Of a DNA stretch of 59,812 nucleotides, positions 52,744 through 59,812 are shown piece after piece. The notes under the pieces were generated by a model. That model was not told where the DNA came from, made no database searches, and saw nothing but the letters and a program-made list of their open reading frames with translations. The DNA is from an uncultured Bacteroidota bacterium (lineage in GTDB: Bacteria > Bacteroidota > Bacteroidia > Bacteroidales > P3). Within the stretch, counting starts at the first letter, position 1, and every line of letters starts with the position of its first letter. The position numbers and the translations under genes were made by a program. The stretch covers positions 1-59,812 of the forward strand of contig CACYZN010000015.1 of NCBI GenBank assembly GCA_902778925.1, read 5' to 3'.

Positions 52744-54144
52744 ATGAAGAATAAGTATTACGACTTAATCGACCAGACGTTCGACTTTCCACAGGACGAA
52801 TTCCGTACCGAAGATGGAGAGCTGTACTTTCATGACATTCCTTTGATGGAGGTCATAAAACAGTATGGTACACCGCTCAAGATAACATATCTGCCGAAGA
52901 TTAGTTCGCAGATACAGCGGGCCAAGCGTCTGTTCAATGTGGCTATTGCAAAGACCGACTATCGTGGCACCTACAACTACTGCTATTGCACCAAGTCGAG
53001 CCACTTTGCCTTCGTGCTGGAAGAGGCTTTGAAGAATGACATTAATCTTGAGACTTCGTCGGCTTTCGATATTAACCTTATCCAGGAGTTGCACGCCCAG
53101 GGGCTGATAGATAAAGAGAAGGTGATAGTGTGCAACGGCTTCAAGAAAGAGCAGTACATAGAGAATATTGTCGGCATTTTCCAGGATGGATTCCATAATG
53201 TGATACCTGTTCTCGATAACAAAAACGAGTACTATAGCCTTGATGAGATGATTCCGGACGGTTCGGAGCCGATGTATCTGGGTATCCGGATTGCTTCGGA
53301 AGAGGAGCCCAAGTTCGATTTCTATACCTCCCGTCTAGGTATCCGGTACAACGACATCGTCTCGTTCTACGAGGAGCAAGTGAAGCCGAATCGCAAGTTT
53401 CGCTTCAAGATGTTGCACTTCTTCATCAATACCGGCATACGCGATACCGCCTACTATTGGAACGAGTTGGCCAAGTGTGTCAATGTTTATTGCGACCTGA
53501 AGCGTGTTTGCCCTGAACTGGATAGCTTGAATATTGGTGGCGGTTTCCCGTCCAAGGTGAGTCTCGCGGCAACCTACGACTACGAGTACATGGCCGAGGA
53601 GATTTTGGCACAGATAAAGAATATATGTACGTTGCGTGGGGTCGAGGAACCTAATATATTCACCGAGTTCGGAAGCTTTACCGTCGGCGAGAGCGGTGCT
53701 ACCCTCTACAGTATTCTCGACCAGAAGCAGCAGAACGACCGCGAGCTGTGGTACATGATCGACTCCAGCTTTATTACCACCTTGCCCGACACCTGGGGTA
53801 TCAACCAGCGATTCATCATGCTGCCCATCAACCATTGGGACTGCGAGTACCAGCGGGTCTTCCTCGGTGGCCTCACGTGTGACAGCGAGGACTACTACAA
53901 TGCCGACAGCCATGCCAACGCCATCTTCCTGCCCAAGTTGCAGAAGGACGAGCCACTGTACATTGGCTTCTTCCATACCGGCGCCTACCAGGAGAGCATC
54001 GGCGGCTACGGTGGCATACAGCACTGTCTGATACCGGCCCCGAAGCACGTGATAATCGACAAGGACGAGAACGGCGATTACACTACCAAGCTTTTCGCCA
54101 AGGAACAGAGCTACAAGTCAATGCTCAAGATACTCGGCTACTAG
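52744..54144 (+). CDS. speA: Arginine decarboxylase, Bacteroidota type (PLP, alanine-racemase fold)
   Basis: 466 residues from the ATG at 52744 (MKNKYYDLIDQTFDFPQ); upstream codons are leader. The PLP lysine is Lys84 in NYCYCTKSSHF; ETSSAFDINLI, IRIASEEEPKFDFYTSRLGI and NIGGGFPSK line the cofactor site; and Cys379-Asp380 in FLGGLTCDSEDYY is the catalytic pair of fold III amino acid decarboxylases. It is shorter than E. coli SpeA and matches arginine decarboxylases of other Bacteroidota that feed agmatine to polyamine synthesis. GC is lower than in neighbours. Monocistronic with its own promoter and terminator. Confidence 0.9.
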   Translation: MKNKYYDLIDQTFDFPQDEFRTEDGELYFHDIPLMEVIKQYGTPLKITYLPKISSQIQRAKRLFNVAIAKTDYRGTYNYCYCTKSSHFAFVLEEALKNDINLETSSAFDINLIQELHAQGLIDKEKVIVCNGFKKEQYIENIVGIFQDGFHNVIPVLDNKNEYYSLDEMIPDGSEPMYLGIRIASEEEPKFDFYTSRLGIRYNDIVSFYEEQVKPNRKFRFKMLHFFINTGIRDTAYYWNELAKCVNVYCDLKRVCPELDSLNIGGGFPSKVSLAATYDYEYMAEEILAQIKNICTLRGVEEPNIFTEFGSFTVGESGATLYSILDQKQQNDRELWYMIDSSFITTLPDTWGINQRFIMLPINHWDCEYQRVFLGGLTCDSEDYYNADSHANAIFLPKLQKDEPLYIGFFHTGAYQESIGGYGGIQHCLIPAPKHVIIDKDENGDYTTKLFAKEQSYKSMLKILGY

Positions 54145-54186
54145 TCCTTCGGCTCGATTGCTACTGTTGTTGAAGCTGAAATGCAA

Positions 54187-54220
54187 CAAGCCCACTTCCG
54201 GGAGGAGGTGGGCTTGCTGT
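54187..54220. terminator. Terminator between speA and the G3E GTPase
   Basis: 9-bp stem CAAGCCCAC / GTGGGCTTG with a 12-nt loop, lying between two convergent genes. Confidence 0.6.
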
Positions 54221-54241
54221 TTGTTGTATATGTTGGTGTAA

Positions 54242-55456
54242 TCAATACGACTGCGACAGGCACTCGTCGAGGGCGGCTGTGATGGCAGCCTTGTCCATGT
54301 GTTGGCCTATGAAGACGAGTTTCTGCATGCGGTCGCCGTAGGTGTCGTCCCAATCGCGCTGCAGGTCGGGGTTGCGACGCATGAAGTCAAGCAGTTCCTC
54401 GTCGGGCATGGTGGCGTACCACTGGCCGGTGTCGCGCAGCGAGACCTGCTTGCCGGCTTGTTCGAATAGGTAGCAGGTGTCGGGCTCGGACAGGAACCAG
54501 CAGATGCCCTTGGCGCGGATGACCCCTTTGGGCCAGTGACGTGCCACGAACTCGTCGAAACGGCCTATGTTCATCGGCTCACGGCGGTAGTAGACGAAGG
54601 TACTGATGCCGTACTCCTCGGCCTCGCCCTCATCGTCGTGGTGATGGTGGTGGTGATGATGGTGTTCGTGTTCATCGTCGTCGTCATCATGGTGGTGGTG
54701 ATGCTCTTCTTCGTCCTCGTCGTGGTGGCCTTCTATCTGGTCGATCCATGCCGCCGAGGTGGCCACCTTGTCGAAGTCGAACATGCCTGTGTAGAGTATC
54801 TTGCGGAAGTCGATGTCGCAGTAGTCGCAGTCGATGATCTCTGCTTTTGGCTGGATGGCGCGGATAATCTCGCGTATGCGGTTCAGCTCGTCGGGCGCCA
54901 CCTCGGAGGCTTTGTTGAGCAGTATGATGTTGCAGAACTCTATCTGCTGTATGACGAGGTTCTCGATGTCGTCCTCGGCCAGGCCGGGCTTGAGGAGATC
55001 CTTGCCACTGCCGAACTCGTCCTTCATGCGCAGGGCGTCGACCACGGTGACGATGCTGTCGACCACTGGAATGCCGTCCTTGACGTACTCGGGTCCCATG
55101 GTGGGGATGGAGCAGATGGTCTGGGCTATGGGGGCGGGCTCGCAGATGCCGCTTGCCTCGATGACGATATAGTCGAAGCGGCGCTGGCTTGTGATGTCGC
55201 GCAGTTGCTCCACGAGGTCCATCTTCAGCGTGCAGCAGATGCAGCCGTTCTGTAGTGCCACGAGGCTTTCTTCTTTCTGGCCCACGATGCCGCCCTTTTC
55301 AATGAGGTCGGCGTCGATGTTCACCTCGCCGATGTCGTTGACGATGACAGCGAAGCGGATGCCTCGTTTGTTGTTCAATATCCGGTTTAGTAGGGTCGTT
55401 TTGCCGCTACCGAGGTATCCGGTGAGTAGCAGTACTGGGGTAGATTGAATGTTCAT
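54242..55456 (-). CDS. G3E (COG0523) GTPase with long His/Asp metal-binding stretch
   Basis: 404 residues. Walker A GYLGSGKT at 13-20, the COG0523 metal motif CICC at 72-75, ASGICEP (Walker B region), the G4-like LLNKASEV near 179-186, and a C-terminal CobW_C domain. Residues 243-275 are almost pure His, Asp and Glu (about 19 His). Members are metallochaperones or cofactor-insertion GTPases, commonly for zinc. A hypA-like gene 2 kb away raises the option of a nickel role, but that is only proximity. The promoter is 230 bp upstream, giving an unusually long leader. Confidence 0.9.
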   Translation of the reverse strand: MNIQSTPVLLLTGYLGSGKTTLLNRILNNKRGIRFAVIVNDIGEVNIDADLIEKGGIVGQKEESLVALQNGCICCTLKMDLVEQLRDITSQRRFDYIVIEASGICEPAPIAQTICSIPTMGPEYVKDGIPVVDSIVTVVDALRMKDEFGSGKDLLKPGLAEDDIENLVIQQIEFCNIILLNKASEVAPDELNRIREIIRAIQPKAEIIDCDYCDIDFRKILYTGMFDFDKVATSAAWIDQIEGHHDEDEEEHHHHHDDDDDEHEHHHHHHHHHDDEGEAEEYGISTFVYYRREPMNIGRFDEFVARHWPKGVIRAKGICWFLSEPDTCYLFEQAGKQVSLRDTGQWYATMPDEELLDFMRRNPDLQRDWDDTYGDRMQKLVFIGQHMDKAAITAALDECLSQSY

Positions 55457-55688
55457 TGCTTATATGTGAAAAAAATAAGGCGCCGTTTGTCAGCGCAGTT
55501 TTTGCTTTCCCTGACGCACTTTTTATCTGGGGCCGTTAGGGCATCGAATTATCGTATTATTGATTATATATTTACTTTTATTTTGTTTTGGAGACTTTAT
55601 TCTCTCTAATAATCATTACATTCTTTCAAATTTGGTCATGGTATAGGTCATGTTGCTCTTTTCGTTGAATGCTCTTGTAAATTGACTG

Positions 55689-55696
55689 CAAAAGTA
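55689..55696 (-). promoter_or_regulatory. -7 box upstream of the G3E GTPase
   Basis: Minus-strand TACTTTTG fits TAnnTTTG; the ATG is 230 bp downstream, so a long leader is implied. Confidence 0.5.
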
Positions 55697-55932
55697 CACA
55701 ATTTTTTTCATTCTGGCTGTATTTATCTCCAAAAGACGAAAAAGATGGGCGCTTTTTCTTTCCCAACCCACTTTATTACTTTATGCTTGCATTGACAGTA
55801 TGCTCACTGCCATCGCATGCCGCGTGGCTGTCTGGACAGATGAACCTACGGGTAAACATTGTTGTCTGCACTGTAGTGCGAGGCTTTGGATTAAACACGT
55901 CTTTATGGCAGAAACGACAGCAGATAAATAAT

Positions 55933-55971
55933 AGAAGAGAGGTCAAACTGATGCTTGACCCCTCTTCTTTT
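55933..55971 (-). terminator. Terminator of the DUF5692/hypA transcript
   Basis: 14-bp stem AGAAGAGAGGTCAA / TTGACCCCTCTTCT (one mismatch) with an 8-nt loop, 45 bp after the DUF5692-like stop. Confidence 0.65.
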
Positions 55972-56013
55972 GCTGAGAAACAAAATCAAGGTCTCTCAAA
56001 GCATCATTCTCAA

Positions 56014-57105
56014 TTATTCCACATCGGCGCGAGCCATGGCGTCTTTGTAGTATTTCTGGTTGACGAAGACGTCCTGTTTGTAAGGATTGATATGACGCTT
56101 CTTTGAGACGCAGATGATGTAGGTGAGGGCGATGATGTTGGTCACCAGAGCCAGTGCGCTGATGACGGTCATCATGGTGGGGTTGGCGGCCACGGTGTCA
56201 ACTGTGGTGCCGACAGCGGCTGCTTCACCACCGGCGACATCGTAGAGCTGCTTAATGGTCTCGACACCATCGGGATACTGCACGGGAAGCACGGCCCAGC
56301 TGAACCACTGGCGACCATCCTTGAAGGTCTCCTGGAAGAGGGGGAACACCTGTGCGAACATACACCAGATAGCCAAGGTGTTGGCGCGGTTTTGGATCCA
56401 GCCACCACGGTTCCACAGCAGGGCAGCCACCGTGGGAGCCAGCAGCAGGGCGATGCCGCAGTACCAGCTGTGGGTGGGCAGGCAGTTGTAGGTGTAGGCG
56501 AAGTTCCAGATGTCGTAGATGACGATGTAGACCCATGTCATGTCGGCCCAGATCATGTCCTTTTTGTCCTTGGAGGCATAGACATTCCACCAGGCGGTCA
56601 TACAGAAGATGTTGAAGATGCCGGCGAGGCCGTTGAAGACGTTGTGCCAGCCACCGAAGAGCCACACGCCCTCGCTGCTGAGCCACCACTTGTTCCATCC
56701 CATGACAGCGCTCTCGAAGTCGGAGACCACGGCGATGAGGATGTTGATGGCGACGATGACGAAGGGGAAGGGCTTGAACCAGTGTTTGGCGCCAATGCCC
56801 CATTTGTACTTAATCATCATGAAGCCGATGCAGCCGGTGAGGGCGGCATAGAGCTTTGCATAGTGGAACCATCCGTTCATGTAGATATGGGTCTGGTTAT
56901 TCACAGCCCACTCGGCACCGCTACGTGCTCCGATGGCGATGGCCACGAAGTAGACGGTCAGCAGCACCGGGATGACGAAGAAAGTGATGGCTCCGCCCAT
57001 TTTGGTGCGACGGGCAAATTCATTCCAGAGGATCAGGCCTGCCAGTACGACAAGCAGCATCCCCCATTGGATAAGGGCGTTAGCCCCATAGACTTGGAAA
57101 AACAT
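56014..57105 (-). CDS. DUF5692-like polytopic membrane protein
   Basis: 363 residues with about nine membrane helices. Recognisable blocks: WGMLLVVLAGLILWNEFARR, YAKLYAALTGCIGFMMIKY, DMIWADMTWVYIVIYDIWNFAYTYNCLPTHSWYCG and a long C-terminal helix then a charged tail. I recall a family of this pattern listed as DUF5692; function unknown. Several conserved Trp, Asp and His in membrane helices suggest ligand or cofactor contact. It is the last gene of the cluster, 21 bp after the small membrane protein. Confidence 0.75.
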   Translation of the reverse strand: MFFQVYGANALIQWGMLLVVLAGLILWNEFARRTKMGGAITFFVIPVLLTVYFVAIAIGARSGAEWAVNNQTHIYMNGWFHYAKLYAALTGCIGFMMIKYKWGIGAKHWFKPFPFVIVAINILIAVVSDFESAVMGWNKWWLSSEGVWLFGGWHNVFNGLAGIFNIFCMTAWWNVYASKDKKDMIWADMTWVYIVIYDIWNFAYTYNCLPTHSWYCGIALLLAPTVAALLWNRGGWIQNRANTLAIWCMFAQVFPLFQETFKDGRQWFSWAVLPVQYPDGVETIKQLYDVAGGEAAAVGTTVDTVAANPTMMTVISALALVTNIIALTYIICVSKKRHINPYKQDVFVNQKYYKDAMARADVE

Positions 57106-57126
57106 AATGTTGGTTTTTTGTTTGTG

Positions 57127-57474
57127 TTATTGTTTGATTGTTTGAGTTTTTCTCTCTTTGGCGAAGGCGTACACCACCCATACGGCAGTGAGAACGAGTG
57201 ACATGGGTACGCCGACGGTCAGCATCTCGCGAAGCATCACTTCGGCGCCGCCAGATTCGGTGAGGGCTGTGAAGAAGGGGTATCGCCATGTGACTTCGCC
57301 GTTTATGATGTGGTCGACGACAAGCATCACGGTGCCGCCCCAGAGCATCTTCTCCAATGCCGGCACATGACGCATCAGGGCTGTAGCTCCTGTCGCCTCT
57401 ATCTTTTTAGCGTTAAGTTTGCGATAGGCAGTGGTGGCTATCGCCTGGGTCATGGGTACTATAAAACAGGACAT
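57127..57474 (-). CDS. Small membrane protein of the hypA cluster
   Basis: 115 residues, starting MSCFIVPMTQAIATTAYRKL. Two membrane helices (about 42-60 and 88-106) frame a loop with HIINGEVTWRYPFF. I do not recognise a named family, though I recall similar proteins in anaerobes beside HypA-like genes. The early cysteine and the loop aromatic/His residues may be functional. Placed 19 bp after hypA and 21 bp before the DUF5692-like gene, so the three are one operon. Confidence 0.65.
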   Translation of the reverse strand: MSCFIVPMTQAIATTAYRKLNAKKIEATGATALMRHVPALEKMLWGGTVMLVVDHIINGEVTWRYPFFTALTESGGAEVMLREMLTVGVPMSLVLTAVWVVYAFAKERKTQTIKQ

Positions 57475-57493
57475 GTTTGTTAAAGTTTAAAGG

Positions 57494-57835
57494 TTATACT
57501 TTTATCTCGCGTATTTCCACTTCGTTGCCGCGGAGCAGCCAGGTGTTGCCGCTGCCGCAATGTGGGCAGGTGCGTCCGTGGGCGACGGTGGGATATTCAC
57601 TCTTGCATTGGTCACACCATGTGACGGCCGGTATGGTATTCACCTCTAGTTCGCAACCTTGCAGCATAGGCTCCTTGTCGGCAGCCCAACGCCAACAGTC
57701 GCTGAGCAGGTGCGGCACAACGGTTGACACCTCGCCGATGTCCATCACCACAGAGGCCACATGTTCCACATGGTTGGCTTCCGCCACCTGCTTCACATCG
57801 CGGATGATGTAGAACACTATGCCCAACTCGTGCAT
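57494..57835 (-). CDS. hypA: HypA/HybF-like hydrogenase maturation nickel chaperone
   Basis: 113 residues, normal for HypA. The N-terminus MHEL supplies the nickel site (His2), and the zinc ribbon has Cys74-x-x-Cys77 and Cys90-x-x-Cys93. HypA delivers nickel to [NiFe]-hydrogenase or urease with HypB. Here no hydrogenase, urease or other hyp gene is present, and its ATG overlaps the stop of an Fe-S flavoprotein by 1 bp. It may therefore be a HypA relative repurposed for another metal step (inference). Confidence 0.88.
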   Translation of the reverse strand: MHELGIVFYIIRDVKQVAEANHVEHVASVVMDIGEVSTVVPHLLSDCWRWAADKEPMLQGCELEVNTIPAVTWCDQCKSEYPTVAHGRTCPHCGSGNTWLLRGNEVEIREIKV

Positions 57836-59812
57836 CAGTCTTTCTTGCTGAAGATGATTTTACCGGTGCGTTTTATCATGTAGGGTAGTATGTCGCTGAA
57901 TTTATCCTCCGAGGTGCGCATGATGCTTGCCTCGGGATGCTCACGGAAGAGGTGGATGGCATCGAAGGCGCATTTGGTGGTGCAGATGCCGCAGCCTATG
58001 CAGCGGTTCTCGTCAACTACTGAAGCGCCGCAGGAGAGGCAACGTGAGGTTTCGATGTGCACCTGCTCCTCTGTGAGGGTATTCATGTACTCGCTGAACT
58101 TGTCGGGCTGTTCGGTCACGCCTTCCTCCTGACGTGAGGCGTTGTCGTAGCTCTCCACGTGGATGTCATCCTTGTCCAACTCAATGAAGTCGCGGCGGTT
58201 GCGCCCGATGGTCATGTGTCCGTGCTGCACATAGCGGTGCAGGCTTTCGGCGGCCTCATGTCCGGCGGCTATGGCATCGATGGCGAACTTAGGCCCGCTG
58301 TAGCAGTCGCCACCCACGAAAATGTCAGGTTCAGCCGTCTGGTAGGTCAGCTTGTCGGCCATCGGATATACGCCACGCGCAAACTCCACCTTGGTGCCTT
58401 TCAGCAGGTCGTTCAGCACCACCGTCTGGCCAATGGCGAAGATGACCACGTCGGCGTCGAGGGTGATGGTGTTGTTCTCGTCATACTTTGGCGCGAAGCG
58501 GTGCTGCTCGTCGAATACAGAGATGCATTTCTTGAAGACAATGCCGCTGACATTTCCTTCGCCGAGCACCTCTTTGGGACCCCAGCCGGGGTTTATTGCC
58601 ACACCGTCTTCACGGGCTTCGCGGCGCTCCTCCAGGGATGCCGGCATGATGTCCTCGGTCTCCAGAGAGAGCATGGTGACTTCTGTGGCACCACTTCGTT
58701 TGGCCACACGGGCTGCATCAATGGCTACGTTGCCCCCACCCACGACGACTACCTTGCCGTTCACTTTTGTGTCTCCGCAGTTGGCGGCATGCAGGAAGTC
58801 GATGGCTGTGGTGACGCCGGTGAGGCTCTCTCCCGGGATGCCGGGCAGGCGACCCCCCTGGCAACCGATGGCTACATAGAAGCCTTTATATCCCTCCTCG
58901 CGGAGCTGCTGCAGGGTGATGTCCTTGCCCACCTCCACGCCGGTACGTATCTCCACGCCTATCTCGCGCATGATGTCTATCTCGGCCTTGATGACGGCCT
59001 TGTCCAGTTTGTACGACGGGATGCCGTATTGCAGCATGCCGCCGGGGATGGCGTTCTTCTCGAACACTGTGGGACGATAGCCCATGGTGGCGAGATAATA
59101 GGCGCAGCTCAAGCCCGCAGGGCCACCGCCGATGATGGCAATTTTCTCGTCCCAACGTTTGAGGACGCTCGACGCGATGTTGATTTCTGGCACGAAACGG
59201 TGCTCTGCATGCAGGTCCTGTTCGGCGATGAATTTCTTCACGGCGTCAATGGCAATAGGCTTGTCGATGGTGCCGCGGGTACAGGCATCCTCACAGCGTC
59301 GGTTGCAGACGCGGCCGCAGACGGCGGGGAATGGGTTCTCTCGCTTGATGAGCTCCAATGCCTCGCGGTATTTCCCTTCGGCGGCTTTCTTCAGATAGCC
59401 CTGCACGGCGATATGCGCCGGACAGGCAGTCTTGCAAGGCGCCGTGCCTGTGGGGTAGCAGTTGATGCGGTTCTTGTCGCGATAATCCTCATCCCATTTG
59501 TGCGGCCCCCATTTCTTTGCGTCGGGCAGCTCCTGCTTGGGATAAGTCTGCTCGCCGTGCTTGGTGCAAAGCTTTTGTCCCAGACGGACGGCTCCGGCGG
59601 GACAGTATTCCACACAGCGGCCGCAGGCTACGCAATTCTTAGGCTCTACTTTGGCCACATAGGCGCTACGGCTCATGTTGGGTGTGTTGAAGAGCTGTGA
59701 TGTGCGCAGGGCATTGCATATCTTGACATTGCAGTTGCAGATGGCGAATATCTTGCCTTCGCCGTCGATATTGGTCACCTGGTGTACAAAGCCGTTGTCC
59801 TCGGCAATCTTA
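57835..59812 (-). CDS. Multi-cluster Fe-S, GltD/NfnB-like FAD oxidoreductase, 5'-truncated by the window
   Basis: The frame stays open to the window edge (659 codons seen), so the N-terminus is outside. Order from the visible end: a Cys-rich segment (ICNCNVKICNAL), a 4Fe-4S site CVACGRCVEYCP, a GltD-type N-terminal cluster region (CPAHIAVQGY and CGRVCNRRCEDAC), an FAD-binding IAIIGGGPAGLSCAYY, an NAD(P)-binding VVVVGGGNVAIDAAR, and a C-terminal pair of clusters (CLSCGASVVDENRC, CIGCGICTTKC). It resembles the NADPH-linked glutamate synthase small-subunit family widened with ferredoxin modules, as in electron-bifurcating or hydrogenase-linked flavoproteins. Substrate unknown. hypA starts within its stop. 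Confidence 0.85.
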   Translation of the reverse strand, partial: KIAEDNGFVHQVTNIDGEGKIFAICNCNVKICNALRTSQLFNTPNMSRSAYVAKVEPKNCVACGRCVEYCPAGAVRLGQKLCTKHGEQTYPKQELPDAKKWGPHKWDEDYRDKNRINCYPTGTAPCKTACPAHIAVQGYLKKAAEGKYREALELIKRENPFPAVCGRVCNRRCEDACTRGTIDKPIAIDAVKKFIAEQDLHAEHRFVPEINIASSVLKRWDEKIAIIGGGPAGLSCAYYLATMGYRPTVFEKNAIPGGMLQYGIPSYKLDKAVIKAEIDIMREIGVEIRTGVEVGKDITLQQLREEGYKGFYVAIGCQGGRLPGIPGESLTGVTTAIDFLHAANCGDTKVNGKVVVVGGGNVAIDAARVAKRSGATEVTMLSLETEDIMPASLEERREAREDGVAINPGWGPKEVLGEGNVSGIVFKKCISVFDEQHRFAPKYDENNTITLDADVVIFAIGQTVVLNDLLKGTKVEFARGVYPMADKLTYQTAEPDIFVGGDCYSGPKFAIDAIAAGHEAAESLHRYVQHGHMTIGRNRRDFIELDKDDIHVESYDNASRQEEGVTEQPDKFSEYMNTLTEEQVHIETSRCLSCGASVVDENRCIGCGICTTKCAFDAIHLFREHPEASIMRTSEDKFSDILPYMIKRTGKIIFSKKD

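Larger units (their letters stand above)
55457..56013. other. AT-rich intergenic region with G3E GTPase promoter and long leader
   Basis: AT-rich compared with neighbours. Contains a -7 box (55689-55696, minus) and a leader of about 225 nt. Within the leader is a 12-codon minus-strand frame (55616-55651, MTYTMTKFERM then stop). I do not see a cobalamin-riboswitch signature. The terminator of the DUF5692 transcript is at 55933-55971. No protein-coding gene recognised. Confidence 0.5.

Noticed and set aside
55457-55688. Cobalamin riboswitch ahead of the CobW-like gene
   Set aside because: No B12-box-like sequence or matching stems could be found by eye; the gene is COG0523-like rather than a dedicated cobalamin gene.
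55783-56106. A 107-codon plus-strand ORF
   Set aside because: It overlaps the 3' end of the DUF5692-like gene and its terminator in antisense and has no recognisable features.

Overview
The window is a stretch of Bacteroidota chromosome, most likely from an uncultured member of the Bacteroidales. The grounds are: TAnnTTTG -7 boxes (with a clear upstream TTTTG in one case) in place of TATAAT; several secreted proteins ending in type IX secretion (T9SS) C-terminal sorting domains; a gingipain-like C25 protease, a streptopain-like C10 protease and an Omp28 protein; and many Bacteroidota-restricted families (DUF6266-like, DUF4293-like, the MauE/DoxX-type BT_3928-like protein, DUF1599). Coding regions are mostly GC-rich, which produces very long antisense shadow frames. 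I see no prophage, plasmid, transposase or CRISPR.

Layout. 1-972 is a truncated secreted-protein gene. 1412-2068 is a DUF6266-like gene. 2118-2189 is an initiator-type tRNA. A minus-strand unit at 9207-2283 runs: small membrane protein, tRNA-Leu, a conserved secreted protein, a T9SS beta-propeller protein, DsbD, and a C10 protease. msrA and tex-sppA diverge around 9.8-10.1 kb. fbaA (minus) and serS (plus) diverge around 15.1-15.5 kb. 16.8-18.3 kb holds an outer-membrane barrel and a protein with a histone-H1-like tail. 18.7-23.8 kb is an operon of a secreted protein, nadD, an AsmA/DUF748-like gene and parE. 23.9-25.9 kb is an Omp28-type T9SS protein. 26.0-27.9 kb holds tRNA-Ser, phoH and ispE. 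28.4-32.7 kb is an acyltransferase plus purL. 32.8-37.7 kb is galK-galM-tfoX-lipoprotein-pepD. A long minus-strand run from 47.8 to 38.0 kb contains DUF1599, the MauE/DoxX protein, DUF4293, tsaE, rsfS, ftsH, cdsA, psd, an RluA-type synthase and a C25 protease. 48.3-49.3 kb is a phosphoesterase and a GHKL ATPase. 49.4-52.6 kb is a lipoprotein, a sugar-1-phosphate transferase and an FKBP lipoprotein. 52.7-54.1 kb is arginine decarboxylase. 54.2-55.5 kb is a His-rich G3E GTPase. 56.0-59.8 kb is a DUF5692-like membrane protein, a small membrane protein, hypA and an Fe-S flavoprotein that runs off the window.

The most unusual signals are repeats. Six intergenic, roughly palindromic elements (9.9, 15.3, 18.5, 28.2, 37.8 and 48.1 kb) are built from 11-bp units stacked head to tail on each side of an AT-rich centre and bordered by CCCCTCCGG/CCGGAGGGG. 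The copy at 9.9 kb uses a different 11-mer but keeps the architecture. Separately, 7-bp tandem arrays occur between genes (47.9, 46.0 kb), and what looks like the same array occurs in frame inside tex. A 9-bp array occurs in frame at two places in purL. A second candidate system is the 3' cluster, which pairs a HypA-like metallochaperone with a multi-cluster Fe-S flavoprotein and two membrane proteins, with no hydrogenase or other hyp genes in view.
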